From positions 71,925,622-71,989,621 of the forward strand of contig NC_132925.1 in the NCBI RefSeq assembly GCF_047675955.1: DNA of 64,000 nt, written 5' to 3'. Of the stretch, positions 43,829 to 56,357 are shown piece after piece (positions within the stretch are counted from its first letter, which is position 1; each line of letters opens with the position of its first letter). Origin of the DNA: Chlorocebus sabaeus (taxonomy: Eukaryota > Chordata > Mammalia > Primates > Cercopithecidae). The translations under genes and the position numbers were made by a program. The notes beneath the pieces were generated by a model. The model saw only the letters and a program-made list of their open reading frames with translations. It was not told where the DNA came from and made no database searches.

Positions 43829-46004
43829 ATGTACTTTATTTAATTATCTTGTATTTTACCAGCTAATATGTGTGCCATGCTGCATGACTGCACTAGCTAA
43901 GTCACAGTCACAATCATGGAGAGAGGTACATAGATCCCCAGTCCCCTCAAAAACTTAAGTCATATTATACTTCCTCTTTCCCAGCCTAATATTCAGAAGA
44001 TGATTAAATGGCAGAATTAGAATCTCTTACCTCTCCAATGTAGCAGTTTGACTTATATAGGAATTTTCAGTAGAAATCACATGTATTTCACTGTGCAGAT
44101 TCCCAATAGTGTCCAAGAATTCAGTTGTTGTCCTAAGCTGACCATCAAATGAGGGATATAAATCCATGTTTGCTTCTTGAGAGAGGTTAGATCTATAACT
44201 AAAAGGGGATCTGCTGCTGTGGATTCACTTTGTTTTTAATTTAACTGAGAGGGAAACTGTATAAATTAATCACAGAGGATGGTATTTTGTTTCTGAATGT
44301 AGTCATGTAAAAATCGATATATATATAAATGTGGCAATCCATTTCAACTGTGTCTTGGAGTCTTGGTTTCTCTTTCACCTCCTAGATTGAGTTTTCTTTC
44401 ATTAGATCAGTGCTTTGGAGACCTTGAGGGGAAAAAAAGAGAAAGGAGTGAAAGTTTGGGCTGTGATTAAATCTTACAGAACTGGAAAAATGACAAGTAT
44501 TTGTTTCTTTGGTCATTGCAATGCAACAGGAGCAGCAGCTGAGTGACTATAAGAAAATAAATATACCAATCAATTGGTCAGGTACTACCACCATCATTAA
44601 AACCTGAGCATTTATTCTAAGGACCCAACAAAATCCATGAAATCCATGTAAAAAAATGCTTCTGAAAATCGAATGACTATTGAACACTGGAACTTTATAA
44701 AACGCAACCAGAAAAACTTCTGTAAATGCACAAGGCTTTTAAATTAGCTCTAAAATAACGAATGTCAGTTTTCAACCTTTGTAGACCATTTTATATCAAA
44801 AAAATATGATGAATGTTGCATTATCACTTTTTACTCTGGCAAAAAAAAATATATTATTCTCTTTAGACATTACAACGTAAAACAAAAATGCTTTTACTAC
44901 CAGTAGCAATGATGTGACAAGCTTGATGAAGGCAAGTTTAAGATTCCTTTGGGTTTTGGCATCCCTTCACACTTATTTTCATGTTACTAAGAGATTCTGT
45001 AGGTTTGACTAGCCATCATTTAAGAGCGTCATTTAGTCTGAAATGACAGAAAGTAAAATGTTCTTAAGTGTCCAATTTTTCTCTTTTCCCTGAATGAGCT
45101 GCTAATGACAAAATGTAACATATTTTATTCATGTTGTCTTAGTGAAGAAATGGTCATTGCCAAATGATGACTATCAAACAGAGATGTTTTCACTTAACAC
45201 TCATGAAAAAACTGTAACAGAAACCTGGCAACCCTGTTGTGTTTTGTGCTGTATTTTTAAGAGACTTGGATTGGCAGGTAAATTTTTCCAAATAAATGGG
45301 CCTTAAATATCCCCCATGTAAAACCTGGATGAGTTAGACTGAGCCACCTACAAATGAGTTGGCTTATAGGCTAATTAGTGCATTGAAGATCAAAGCATGC
45401 CTCTAATGTTATTTCTTCAACTAGGGAAGTCCCTGAAATGGTGACAGTTGTGAACCTAGACGTAAATAATTAATGACAAAACAACTCATGGCTTTCCAAG
45501 CAGAATTTTCTTTGAAAGTTATGTGATCATATTTGAAACACCACATAACAGCCACATTAGGGATCACTAGGCTGGTTACAATGAATTTTGAAATGTAAAT
45601 AACCAGCTCAGATACCTCTGGGTGTCTCATAGGCTGAAATTTAACTCTTAGTTTGCCATTTGGCAAAACATGGCTTTTTGTTTATCTTTATAAAGAGTTC
45701 CAAGGAAATATTAGGCATCTCAAAGATTGTATAAAGCAATGCTTATTATTGTTGGAACTTCTCATTTCTCTATTTAATTCATTTTTTAAAAATTTGTTTC
45801 CATTGTATGCTAACTATGATGCTACACATGGGGAACAAACAAGACAGATAGGTCTCCTTTCCTAGAGAAACTATGCCAACAGGGATTTAAATAATGAAAA
45901 ACAAATAAGGCAGATTCACATAGTGAGAGAGTGGAAGAAAAGGATGGGAGGATAGGATGTTACTTTGGATAGAAGGGTCAGCAAAGGAATTTGTGTAGTG
46001 AGCA
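43829..46004. other. No recognised feature
   Basis: About 2.2 kb without confident repeats or exon-like sequence. Confidence 0.35.
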
Positions 46005-46203
46005 GTAATACTCGAAGTGTGTTCCCTGTACCAGTAGCATCTGCATCACCTGAGATCATGATGGAAATGCATATTCTAGAGTCCTACCCGTGACCTACTG
46101 AACTGGAAACTCTAGAGGGGGGCCCAGCTGTCTGGTTTTAACATGCAACACCTCCCCCCATACACGGGTGACTGTGATGAGCTCTTGAAGTTTGAGTAGA
46201 ACC
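46005..46203 (+). repeat. MER5A-type hAT MITE
   Basis: 'CCAGTAGCATCTGCATCACC', 'CCTACTGAACTGGAAACTC' and 'GCCCAGCTGTCTGGTTTTAA' are in MER5A order. Confidence 0.7.
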
Positions 46204-46264
46204 TAACAATCTCATTTGAGCAAACTCTCTAGGTAAGTCTGATATATCATTGTACTTTGAAGTT

Positions 46265-47975
46265 CTTGTGAGTCTACCATTTGTATTCTACCTTCTTTTG
46301 ACCGCACGCCTCTTTCCCACACTCCCCTTAATTGCCCATTTCTTTGTTCTTCTTTACAACAAAATTCTCAAAGAGTCTAATTTATTTTCTTATAATCTCT
46401 CTTAATCCTTCTCCAATTAAGTTTACATCTATGTTACTACATCAAAACCACTCAGGCCAAAGTCACCATTGACCTCACATTGCTAAATCCACAAGATTTC
46501 AGTCTTCGTTTTACTTGAGTTATTCACAGCATTTGAACAAATTGACCTACATTCCTTCTTTAATCACTTCCTTCCTTGGCTTTCTCTTTCTTTCCTAAAG
46601 TATCCATTCTGTTAACTACTTTTCTCTTCTCCACCTGTAAACATTGCCACACCCCAGAGATTAGACCTTGGGCCTTTCAGCTACTCTACCTACAGTCAGT
46701 GATTACATTTAGTTTCATGGGTTTAGAAAGCATCTATATGCTTTCAACCCCCAAACTTAGATCTCCACCACTGATTTTTCCCAAAACTTCATATTCCCAC
46801 TTGTCATGTGGATGTTTAACTGGCATCTTAAACTTAACAAGACCATAATAGAACTTCTGATTCCCTCCCTGCAACCTGCTTCCCCATCTCAATAAATGAC
46901 AGCTCTACCTTTTCTGAACAACTCTTGCTCCAAATCTTGGAGTCATCCTTGACTCCTTATTTTTTTTTACCCAAAATCTAATCTTTGATTATATCCTCCC
47001 TTTGACATTGCTTTTAAAATATATCCAGAATTTAGGCCAGGCACAGTGGCTCACGCCTGTAATCCCAGCACTTTGAGGGGTTGAGGCAGGTGGATCACCT
47101 GAGGTCAGGACTTTGAGACCAGCCTGGCCAACATGGTGAAACCCCATCTCTACTTAAAAAAATACAAAAATTAGCCAGGAGTGGTAGCAGACATCTGTAA
47201 TCCCAGATATTCAGGAGGCTGAGGCATGAGAATTGCTTGAACCCAGAAGCCAGATGTTGCATTGAGCTAAGATCACACCATGGCACTGGGTGACAGCGTG
47301 GGATTCTGTCTCAAAAATAAAACAAAGCAAAATAAAATAAAATAAAATAAAATAAAACATATCTAGAATCCAAATAGTTACCACTATCACCACTACTACC
47401 ATTCTGGTCCAAGGCACCATCCTGTCTCATGTGTATAATTGCTCTAGCATCTTAATGTGCATTCCTGATCCCACATTGCTCCCTACAGTCTATTTTTTAC
47501 CACCAGGCATTGTCATCCATCTTACTCAAACAAAACGCCAATGTTTTCACCATCAACCACAAAAGACTACATAGCCTAGACCCTTTTACCTCTCTGAGCT
47601 TCTCTTCCATTACCCTCTCCCTCATTCCCTTCTCTCCACTCACATTGGCATCCTAGCTTTCCTCAAACAGGCATGCTGCTGCCTCAGGGCCTTTACATTT
47701 GCCTTTCCAACTGCCTAGAGTGCTTTTCCCCTAGATAGTTTCATGGCTTGTCTGTGACTCCCTTCAATGTCAGCCCAAATGTTTTCCCAGCAGTGCCATA
47801 TGCCCTGCTTCACTTTTCTCCATAAAATAGATCACCCTCTATATTTACTTATACATTTGTTTATCTGTATCTCCTCACTAAAATTACAAGCACAGACTGT
47901 CTTGTTCCCTGCTTTATCTCCAGTGCCTAGAATAGTGCCTGGCACATAATAGATTTTTAAATAAATATTTGTAGA
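46265..47975 (+). repeat. Long L2 LINE copy interrupted by an Alu
   Basis: A 1.4-kb L2 reads from ORF2-derived sequence ('AAAGTCACCATTGACCTCAC', 'GAGTCATCCTTGACTCCTTA') to the 3' end ('TGCCTCAGGGCCTTTACATT', 'CCAGTGCCTAGAATAGTGCC', 'AAATATTTGTAGAAAGAG'). The Alu at about 47035-47360 splits it. No frame is open over a useful length. Confidence 0.8.
47035..47360 (+). mobile_element. Alu element (old, AluS/J-like)
   Basis: Full dimer with an AAAAT-type tail and many substitutions. Flanking AAATATATCCAGAAT and AAACATATCTAGAAT form a diverged duplication. The right end is given to within a few bases. Confidence 0.9.
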
Positions 47976-47984
47976 AAGAGTTAA

Positions 47985-48272
47985 TGTAATATTTCAGGTC
48001 TCAGATCAAATATCTACCACCTTAGCATGGATCAACCCATCCAAAACACCCTTCCACATCCCCACTCTATAGCCTATCACCATGTTTATTTCTGTATTGC
48101 AATTGTGAGGTTATGTGCTATCTTCTTTAGAGTTTTATTTATTTATTCATATTGTCTCCTTCCCAAAGACACTAGGTTATATGCCCCATAGGGGCTAAGA
48201 CCTCATCTATCCTCCTAGTGCTTAGCATAGCACCTAACACAGTTGTGCATTTCAAATATTCTTTAGTACAAG
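47985..48272 (+). repeat. Second L2 LINE 3' end
   Basis: 'CACCATGTTTATTTCTGTAT', 'GACACTAGGTTATATGCC' and 'TAGTGCTTAGCATAGCACC' form another L2 3' end directly after the first. Confidence 0.65.
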
Positions 48273-48314
48273 TGTGTAAAGAAATAAGATGCTTCTCCAT
48301 GCTCTCTTGATACT

Positions 48315-48492
48315 ATCTTATTAAATCTTCATATTGAAACTTTGAGGGCAATGATGTCATCTCCCTTCTATTTATGAGAATACCAGAGCTCAGCAAAGCT
48401 ACTATCTTGCCCAAAGTCACTCAGAGAGCAAATCACAAAACCCAAGTCCAACTCTAAGTCCACTCTCTTTCCATTGCATTGCTTTATAGGGA
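48315..48492 (+). repeat. MIR SINE
   Basis: 'GAGAATACCAGAGCTCAGC', 'CTTGCCCAAAGTCACTCAGA' and 'AAACCCAAGTCCAACTC' fit MIR in sense orientation. Confidence 0.6.
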
Positions 48493-48774
48493 AACCAGCC
48501 AGGAGGACAATAGGATTCCTTTGACTTAATATTCTAATTTGATGATATTGGATATTTGAAGATATTTGGACTAAGACGTTAATCATCAGTAATGTTTTTA
48601 TGGCCACCCCTATTACTTTACTATGACTTCAAAAGAGGAGTTTAATATTTTAACCAAAATGAACAATAAAGAAATTTAGACTTACAGAAGAAAAATGTTT
48701 GGAGAAATAAAGCCTTTAATTATTTTAATGACTCCAAAGTCATGGCTAATTTTTTGTACCACATCTACAGAATG

Positions 48775-48922
48775 ATGGTGTAGCGGAGAAAATATTAAAT
48801 TCAGAATCCAGGTCTGTCACAAATTATACTTCACAACAATATAATCACCTCTCTGAGTGACCATTTCCTCACCTAAAAAGTGAAGATAATGCCTATTTCA
48901 GAGAACTGCAGAAATAAGAGCA
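48775..48922 (-). repeat. MIR SINE fragment
   Basis: 'ATCACCTCTCTGAGTGACC', 'TTTCCTCACCTAAAAAGTG' and 'GATAATGCCTATTTCAG' fit an antisense MIR. Confidence 0.55.
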
Positions 48923-49470
48923 ATTGCAGTAAGTATGCCAAACTGTCTGTTGTCACCTCAACATCCTTGTCTTCCCCTTCCGTGGTGTCCTCTACATTGC
49001 AAAGAAGTCAGAACCATAATTTCCAGAATTTCCTTCATGGAACGTCTCCAGGTTGGATTCTGCCAGAGAGAAGTACTTGTACAAGATTTGGAAAGCAGAA
49101 AGGAGAATTAGGCCATTATCATAAAGAGGCATCGCAGCACAGGAAAGGTTGGCAGTGGCTTCTAGGGACACCTGTGTGCATCCCCCGCTTCAGTGCTGTG
49201 GACACCTGCAGTGGTGGGAGGTGTCTGCTGGAGACTTTCTCCCCTAGAAGGCAGGTTGAACAGCGCAGTAGGGATTCCTGCAGCATCCTGGAGCTCTTGA
49301 GAGTTACAGCAGCTTTCAATGGGTGTCTAGACCCGGTGAGTTCAAGGCTGCTGACTGAGATGATTAGAAATATCTCTCCTGACCATTGACCTTTGCTACC
49401 ACATCCTCCCCAAAATTGCCTAAGTCTCTATTTCTCTAAATTAAAAGTCTTTATACTTGGAACACATTGA
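48923..49470. other. Unclassified, GC-richer segment with a long open frame
   Basis: A 169-codon plus-strand frame (48880-49389) begins inside a MIR and has no recognisable domain. The segment ends with 'AAAAGTCTTTATACTTGGAA', which resembles the end of an old repeat I cannot name. I do not consider the frame a supported gene. Confidence 0.3.
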
Positions 49471-49499
49471 GTGGCTTCTGCGTATTTGATGAAACCCAA

Positions 49500-49700
49500 A
49501 TCATAAATAATGGTAACAACGTATACATATTGAATACTGCCCATGGGCCAGGGATAGTGCATCTTCTTATTGAATTGCCCTGTAAATAATAGATATTATG
49601 AGGCTCATTTAGTTGATGAGGAGACAGAGGCTTATAGAGATACTTGCCCTCAGTCACACAATTTATGAGCACCAAATAGGGATTATGCAAGAAGAAACTG
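49500..49700 (+). repeat. MIR SINE
   Basis: 'TTGATGAGGAGACAGAGGC', 'TTGCCCTCAGTCACACAATT' and 'CCAAATAGGGATTATGC' fit MIR. Confidence 0.55.
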
Positions 49701-49824
49701 AAAAGCTCTGTACTGATGGGAGATATTTAGCTCTGTATCCTTTTCTGGTAGAATTTCCCACAAGAGTGAAAATAAATCCCTGTCTTTTCAGGGACAGAGT
49801 CTTCAATGTTCTCTATTCTAACAT

Positions 49825-50092
49825 TTCTCAATCTGGCACCATTAACATTTTGAGCTAGTTCATTCTTTGCTGTGTGGGGAGTTGGCAGGGGTGGGGGTAG
49901 GGGCAGTGGCTCCCTTGTAGATGGTAGAAGGGTGAGCAGAATCCCTGGGCTTTACCCACAAAATACTAGGAGCATCCCCCACGGGTGACAACAAAGTGCC
50001 TCTGGTGCTGCCAAATGTTCCCTGGGGAGCAGGGTGGCAAAATAGCCCCCAGCTCTGCCTCCATGAGAATCACTGAGTTGTAATCTTCTCGC
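49825..50092 (-). repeat. MER20-type hAT MITE
   Basis: 'CTCAATCTGGCACCATTAAC', 'AGCAGAATCCCTGGGC', 'TGCCAAATGTTCCCTGGGG' match MER20 read antisense. Confidence 0.7.
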
Positions 50093-50990
50093 TAGGCATC
50101 TAGAATTGTAAGGGCCACAGATCTAGCCTCCCGTGAAACACCCTACCTTAGGTTTCTGTGCTCTCTAGCAGTAAACAGTTCCTGCAGGGAGGCATATGCT
50201 TTCACAAAACCACCAAAAAAAAAAAAAAAAAATGCAGATTATTGTGTTTAGTATGATATCATTTGGTTTAAAATATATTAAAACCTACCTACAGCAAAAA
50301 TATGAAAGTATTCATACCAACCTGTTCACATTTGTTACCTCAAGGATATGGGCAGTACAAAAGACGATGAGTTTTTTTGTGTTTCTGCTGTGGTTTAACT
50401 TATTAGAATGAGCAAATTTTACTTTTTCAAATATTTTTATCCATGATAATTAAACATTCAGTAAACATTAGCGCATCCAGTATGTGCAGACCCTAAGCTA
50501 GACACAGTAAAATAGATCAAAATGAAGCACATAAAGTCCCTTCAAAAGCCACCAATCCTTTCTGCAAAACTCAGGAGGTTTGAAAATCTGAGTGGTTAGG
50601 TATTTCAGGAATAGGCACCCAAGGTTATGGTCCTAAAGTAAAGCGTCAAGCAAGACACTAATTCTGGGTACATCATTTCCTTGCATACTAGCCACCCCCA
50701 ATCAATGCCTTTCTTGATTACTTTGTACCTCACCATGACATTTACTGAGACCCAAATCATAGGCAACAGGACTTCCATTCTCCACATCCAAAGAGCAGAC
50801 AATTTCCTCTCCTCACTTACTCCAACCATCTTCTTCACTCCAGAAAGAACAGGATTAGGTCCACCCCAATAGAAAGCAAAAGGAGTTGTAAATATGTATG
50901 TTCCCTCATTGAATTAACAACATCAGGCACTAGGGTTGTAAGTTCTTTGTATTAATATTACTCAACTCTGGAAGCTTGTAGACACCCAGT
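50093..50990. other. No recognised feature
   Basis: Contains an A run at 50215-50231. No gene or confident repeat. Confidence 0.35.
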
Positions 50991-50994
50991 AGTA

Positions 50995-51122
50995 CAATGT
51001 CTCTCAAACTAATTGAATAAAAATCACCTGGGACTCACACAAGATGAACTGAATCTGAATATGTGAGTGGGAGGCAGTGATGGTGTAGAAGTCTGATTTT
51101 TAACAACTACTCAGGGAGATAT
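50995..51122 (+). repeat. Possible MER5-like MITE
   Basis: 'GTCTCTCAAACTAATTG', 'AAATCACCTGGGACTC' and 'AACTGAATCTGAATATG' are reminiscent of MER5-type elements. Weak. Confidence 0.4.
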
Positions 51123-52435
51123 TTTTGCACAGAAAGTATAATATCTTCTATACAGTATGCATTCAGTAAATATTTTTTAGTCACTTTGAATTGATTCAGA
51201 TGAAAAGCCAGTGAATCTTTCCTCGAATGGTAAAGTATAAAGAGATGCTGAGTAGAAAAACTCTGAGTTGTCAAGCTAGGCATTTTCCTTCTATAAACCT
51301 CTGTGATTTGGGTAAAAGCAGAGTAGCTTTAAAAGTAAAGAGCAATTTAAAAGGCCTTTAGAAATGGATATGACTTTCATCACAGCAAATGGCCCCACAT
51401 TCTAGTAGACTTTGGAATTTAAGTCTAACATCTGGGCAAACTATTAGTCAACTCTATTCCTCTGAGAAGTGTTTGAGAGCAAATGATTATTAAAAACATC
51501 ACCAGAAGGCCATTTTATGACCTTCCTAATTTCATTTTAGAAGATCTAAATTTCCTTCCACCGGGATGTTTGCCTGGAGCAATCAAATCATCTCTGTGCC
51601 AGCCAGGTGAAGGGGACTGATATGCGAACACACTTCTAAGAGCATCTGAGCTTTCAAGTTTTAAGTCATTGAAAGTTTCAAGCCATGTTCTAACTCAAAA
51701 GGGATGTGCTATAAATTATGATATGCAAAGGAGAAACAGGAGTATCTCTTTAAACAAACTCGAAAAGGCAGATAGCTATAACAAATGAAAAGGAGATTTT
51801 AGCACACAACAAACAGGAGGAAATAGGTTTAAAACGGTAAATAAACATTAATTAGTCTTTATAAGAAGGTTGTTAAATTCAATTCATACCAAAAGGATGA
51901 AATTTGGAGGAAAGGGTACACTAAAGGCTTTGTTTTAAATTATAAATTTTCATCTAAAGAACAAATTGTCTTAAAGGCTCCATTATATTACTCAGCACTG
52001 TTTTCACTTTATGGAATATTTTGCATTATATTTTAATTAAAGTTATAATTACAGAACTAAATATAATTAGCTTCTTTCTTCAAAAGAAATTGGAAGTGAA
52101 CTTACTTTATTAAATTTTCAATTTGTTTCTTGCAGTGTTACATAGTTTATTCTAATTAATTGAAGGAGAACTCATAAATATTTTATCAACATGGGGATGT
52201 TATTAAAAACTCAAGAATTTTTCCCTTACTTTTTAATTTTATACCCCCTAATTTTTGGCTCATGCTCAAATGTATACAGATGATGTAGAAGGTTGAAGTC
52301 CCTCATTGTATTCCCTCTCAACCGGATGCTTAATCCCCAGGTTGGTTGGAGCATTTATTCCCTCATTTTCTTTCCTTTTGGGTCAGCATTTTGCAGTCTT
52401 CCCAAGGAAGAAAGGTGATTATCAGGCTTTTTACG
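51123..52435. other. Single-copy AT-rich region
   Basis: No repeat recognised over about 1.3 kb. Five TAATTA hexamers occur between about 51848 and 52160. See findings. Confidence 0.4.
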
Positions 52436-52439
52436 TCTT

Positions 52440-52632
52440 TCCAGAATGGATGCAATAATGGACATCATGTCCCCAACTGTTATATTTCTGCCTATCTTAT
52501 CGCCATCTTCCCAACCTCAGTGCTCCACAAGGACAAGTACTTCATATTTGTGTCATTGACTGTCCATGCACAACACCACAAACAGCATGCAGAACAGAGT
52601 AAGTGCTCAATAAATGATGGTTGAGTCATGAA
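52440..52632 (+). repeat. L2 LINE 3' end
   Basis: 'CACAAGGACAAGTACTTC' and 'GAGTAAGTGCTCAATAAATG' with 'ATGGTTGAGTCATGA' fit the L2 3' end. Confidence 0.5.
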
Positions 52633-52708
52633 CGGACTCAAAATTTCCAACATTTGTCCCCCTGAAAACTAGTTCTAAATGATGTTTATAGTAAATATTC
52701 ATTCAAAA

Positions 52709-52721
52709 AATTCCATGTCAG
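52709..52721. other. Left target-site duplication of the old L1
   Basis: AATTCCATGTCAG, identical to 61241-61253. Confidence 0.9.
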
Positions 52722-55100
52722 AGGGTTTAAGATAACTGACTAGAGATGCTGGACATCAGTTCTCCCTAGAAAGAACAAAAATAATGAATAATCGTACCTC
52801 AAATAGAATATCAAAGAGAGAACACTAGAACCCAGTGGAGGGCTCACAGGAAAAACCTGAAGCACAGAAAAAGAAGAAGAGAAAAGCCAACTTAGTCATA
52901 ATCAGCTAGAAGCTTGGAGGGACTCAGTATGTAAAGGTAAGTGCGAGTGTTTCAGTAGCCCTCATCCCTACTGCAGACTTCTAGGATTGGAACTATGGGA
53001 GAGCTCCTCTGTCCTCATGACTGCACTAGTATGGGTGGTAGTTTGGAGAATACTTGAGAGCATTGCAACAGACTGTAAACTCACACTGGGTCACTCACCC
53101 AACACCCAGACTCACTGGCTGCAGCAGGATGCCACTGTGACAGCACAGCTGTCAGGTACTGTATCCTGCCCTAGGAACCTCAACTCTGGTATCTACATAT
53201 CCCAGGAGCTCCCTCTGACATTACCCAGTGCCCAGTAGGAGGGCTCTAGCAACACTGCTAGCTGGACCTAAAGGAGTTGCAGGATTCCCAGCAGTGTAGC
53301 CCTCAGGTAGTGCTACTTCTTGGGGGGAAAGATGAGTACAGCACACCAAAAGGGCAGCCCCTGGGATAAAGAAAACGAAAGGACTTTCTAGAGCCCAAGA
53401 GCTCCCTGCATGGGGCTGTGAAAGTGAGTCCATTTCCAGCAGGAGCACAAATTCTGTGCTCAGTTCTCAAAGAGTGAAATTCCCTCCGACCAGCTGAGCA
53501 GCCTCTGTGCTACAGCCCAGGCATAGAGAAGGAGACTCCTGTTTCTCCTCCACACAACACTCCAAGCATAGTCACTGCTACAACCACAGTAAGTTGGCAC
53601 AAACTAGCCAGAGTGCTGCCTCTCTCAGTCTGTGAGTGATGACTGCCACTCCACTGGTGGAATAGCCTTTTAGCCTGGACTTAAAGGAAAGGAAAGGCCC
53701 CCTGCCCCAACTAGGTAGCCCACTAGGAGGTCCTCTAGTGCTGCCACCACAAAGAGCAGGAGAGCCTAACAGCTCCCTGTTTGGGGCAGTAAAAAGTGAC
53801 TCTGCCTTCAACAGTCATACAAACTCTATGCCAGGCTTTGCAGATAAAGAGTGAAGTCCCCCACCACTGGCCAGACAGTCTCTGCTCACTCTGCCTCATG
53901 AGTAGACAATAAGAGAGTAAATGTGCTCCACACACTTCTGCAGGAACAACCACTGCTGCTGCTCAAGGAGGCTGGTGTGGATGAACTAGAGTGTGTTCTA
54001 TCTGGGACTCTGAGGGACAACTATGACCCCACTGACAGGATGGCCTCAGCCCAGGATTGCACAAAGGGTGGTGTCTTTCCCTCCTTCTGCAAAGAAATGC
54101 AACATTGCTGCCCTAGAGAGTAACACAGCCTGAAAGCCGAGTGTTTGGGACTGTGGGTGGAGACTCCACACTGCATGCACTGCCAGTTGCCACAGAGATT
54201 TAGTGTTGAGTCGCTGGAGTGGCATCTCCTGTGGTCCTGGGCTACATTGCAGCCTAAAAGCAAACTGCAGTGTCGAACCTAACTGACTATTCTGAACACT
54301 GGGGCAGGGGTATAAAAGGGAAGAAGACCTCATTCCTGACTGCTAAGGAAGAGGCACTGATACTGTCCCTCACTCCCAGTACAGAGACTTCAGTGCAGCA
54401 GTGATCACTCATAACTCAAATATTTGGTCTAAGACTCCTTTGCCACCCCTGTCAGGGCTGGTACTTACCTTGAGGGACCTCAAGTCTTTCCTGGTTGGCT
54501 TTGCCCACCTTTGCCACCCACTCCTAGACAGAGGGGCAGGACCTAGGCCTTGAGTCCTCTAGGGCCTAATCCACCAATTGGGACAACAGAATACTTCTCT
54601 CAGTTTACAAAGATCAAGCACAAACCTACTGCTACCACCACAGCTGGGTTTTACCAGCAAGTGCCAACTACTGGCCTAGAGGTCAACCCACACAGTCCAT
54701 TACAACATCTGCTGACACAACTGCACAGTGCTCAGGAATGAGACAAGCCTCTTAGGACCTCTACTACCACCATTGCCTATGCCACTCCAGCTACCCAGGA
54801 TGCCATGAATCCACTCACACACTCAGTACACTGCTCCTACAACTGGCATTTGAGAAAGCCACCACACTAAGGCAATTCATAACCAAGGAAATCATATAGT
54901 CTTCACTACCAAATGCACCCATAAGCAAAGTCAACAGCCCTACTCAAAATACCTCATAATCATATCCTCAAGGAAAGAAAGTCCTGCCCCAGTGAAAGCT
55001 AAATTCAAAAATAAGGAGAGACTGTTTCTCCAGATGTGAAGAAATCAGCATAATAATTCTGAAAGTATGAAAACCCTAGGTGTTATGACACTCCCAAAGG
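52722..55100 (+). other. 5' UTR of the old L1, with repeated units
   Basis: More GC-rich than its surroundings. Units of about 300-370 bases recur: each contains an 'AGCTCCCTG' block, an 'AAAGTGA' block and an 'AGAGTGAA' block followed by a 'CTCTG' segment (compare 53400-53530 with 53768-53900). Internal tandem units are known in L1 5' UTRs, where they carry promoter activity. A TATAAAAG lies at 54311-54318. Several short open frames on both strands are by-products of the composition. Confidence 0.65.
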
Positions 55101-56335
55101 AACATAGCCATTCTCTAGCAATGGATCCTAACTAAAAGGAAACTTCTAAAATGCCAGAGAATGAATTCAAAATATTCACTTTAAATATGCTTAATGAGAT
55201 ACAAGAGAAATCTGAAAACTAATACAAAGGAATCAGAAAATCAATTCAGGATATGAATGAGAAATTTACCAAGGAGATAGATACCTTTTTTAAAAAAGCA
55301 AAACTTCTGGAAAAAATAAAATAAAATCACTGAAGGAACTGCAAAATACAGTTGAAAGCTTCAATAGTAGAATAGACCAAGCGTAAGAGAGAATATTAGA
55401 ATCTGAAACACGTCTTTTGAATTAATCCAATCAGACAAGAATAAATAAAACAGAGTTTAAAAAAGAATGAACAAAGCCTTCAAGAAGCATGGGACTATAT
55501 GAAATGACCAAACTTATGAATCACCGGTATTCCTAAGGAAGAAGAAAAAGTTCAAAGTTTAGAAAACATATTTTAAAATACAATAGCCAAAAATATCCCT
55601 AGTCTATCATGAGATTTAGACATTCTAGTATGAAAGGCTCAAAGAACACCAGAAAAATACATTACAAGATGTACTTCACTAGAAAAGTCATCACACTTTC
55701 TAAAGTTCACGTGAAGGAAAAAATCCTAAATTCACCAAGAGAACATTTTCTAGTCGGCTATAAAAGAAGCCCCATAAGACTAACAGTGGACTTCTCATCA
55801 AAAACCTTTCAAAAGTCCAGGAACGGTGGCCCATGCCTGTAATCCTAGCACTTTGGGAGGCCAAGGCAGGTGGATCACTTGAGGTCAGAAGTTCAAAACC
55901 AACCTGGCCAACATGGTGAAACTCTGTCTCTACTGAAAAAAAAAATAACCAGGCATGGTGGCGGGCACCGCTATTTGGGAGGCTGAGGCAGAAGAATTGC
56001 TGGAACCCAGGAGGCGGAGGTTGCAGTGAGCCGAGATCATACCACTGCATTCAGCCTAAGTGACAGAGTGATGCTTCGTCCCCCCCAAAAAAACCTTTCA
56101 ATCCAGAAGAGATTGGGACCCTATTTTCAAAGTGCTCAAAGAAAAACAAAAATTTCAAACCATGAATTTTATGTCTTGCAAAAAGAAGCTTCATAAATGA
56201 GGGAGAAATAACATATTTCCCAAAGAAGCAAATGTTGAGGAAATTTGTTACCATGAGACCAGTCTTACAAAAAATGCTCAATGGAGTACAAAACATGGAA
56301 ACAAAAGGTCAGTATTTGCCATCATAAAAGCACAG
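55100..56335 (+). pseudogene. ORF1 remnant of the old L1
   Basis: Recognisable parts of ORF1 include the region encoding 'RTPEKYITR'-like sequence (about 55635), 'VKEKILNSPREHFLVGYKRS' (55708-55767) and, after the Alu at 55813-56089, the C-terminal portion ending near 56310. ORF1p is the L1 RNA-binding protein. Frameshifts, stops and the Alu insertion prevent expression. One short open stretch (55609-55842) remains. Confidence 0.7.
55813..56089 (+). mobile_element. Alu inserted in ORF1 of the old L1
   Basis: Dimer with a shortened right monomer. Duplication AAAACCTTTCAA lies at 55801-55812 and 56090-56101, restoring the L1 sequence on either side. Confidence 0.92.
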
Positions 56336-56357
56336 GAAAGTATAAAATTATCAATAC

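Noticed and set aside
48880..49389. 169-codon plus-strand open frame
   Set aside because: It starts inside a MIR, shows no recognisable domain, has no clear splice or promoter context, and a shorter frame is open on the other strand. An orthologue search would decide.
54311..54318. TATAAAAG box
   Set aside because: A TATA-like octamer inside the decayed L1 5' UTR; nothing downstream supports a host promoter. A similar box at 37396 is equally unsupported.
52987..54741. Cluster of GC-richer open frames on both strands that could look like exons
   Set aside because: They fall inside the 5' UTR of the old L1, which is bracketed by a perfect target duplication.
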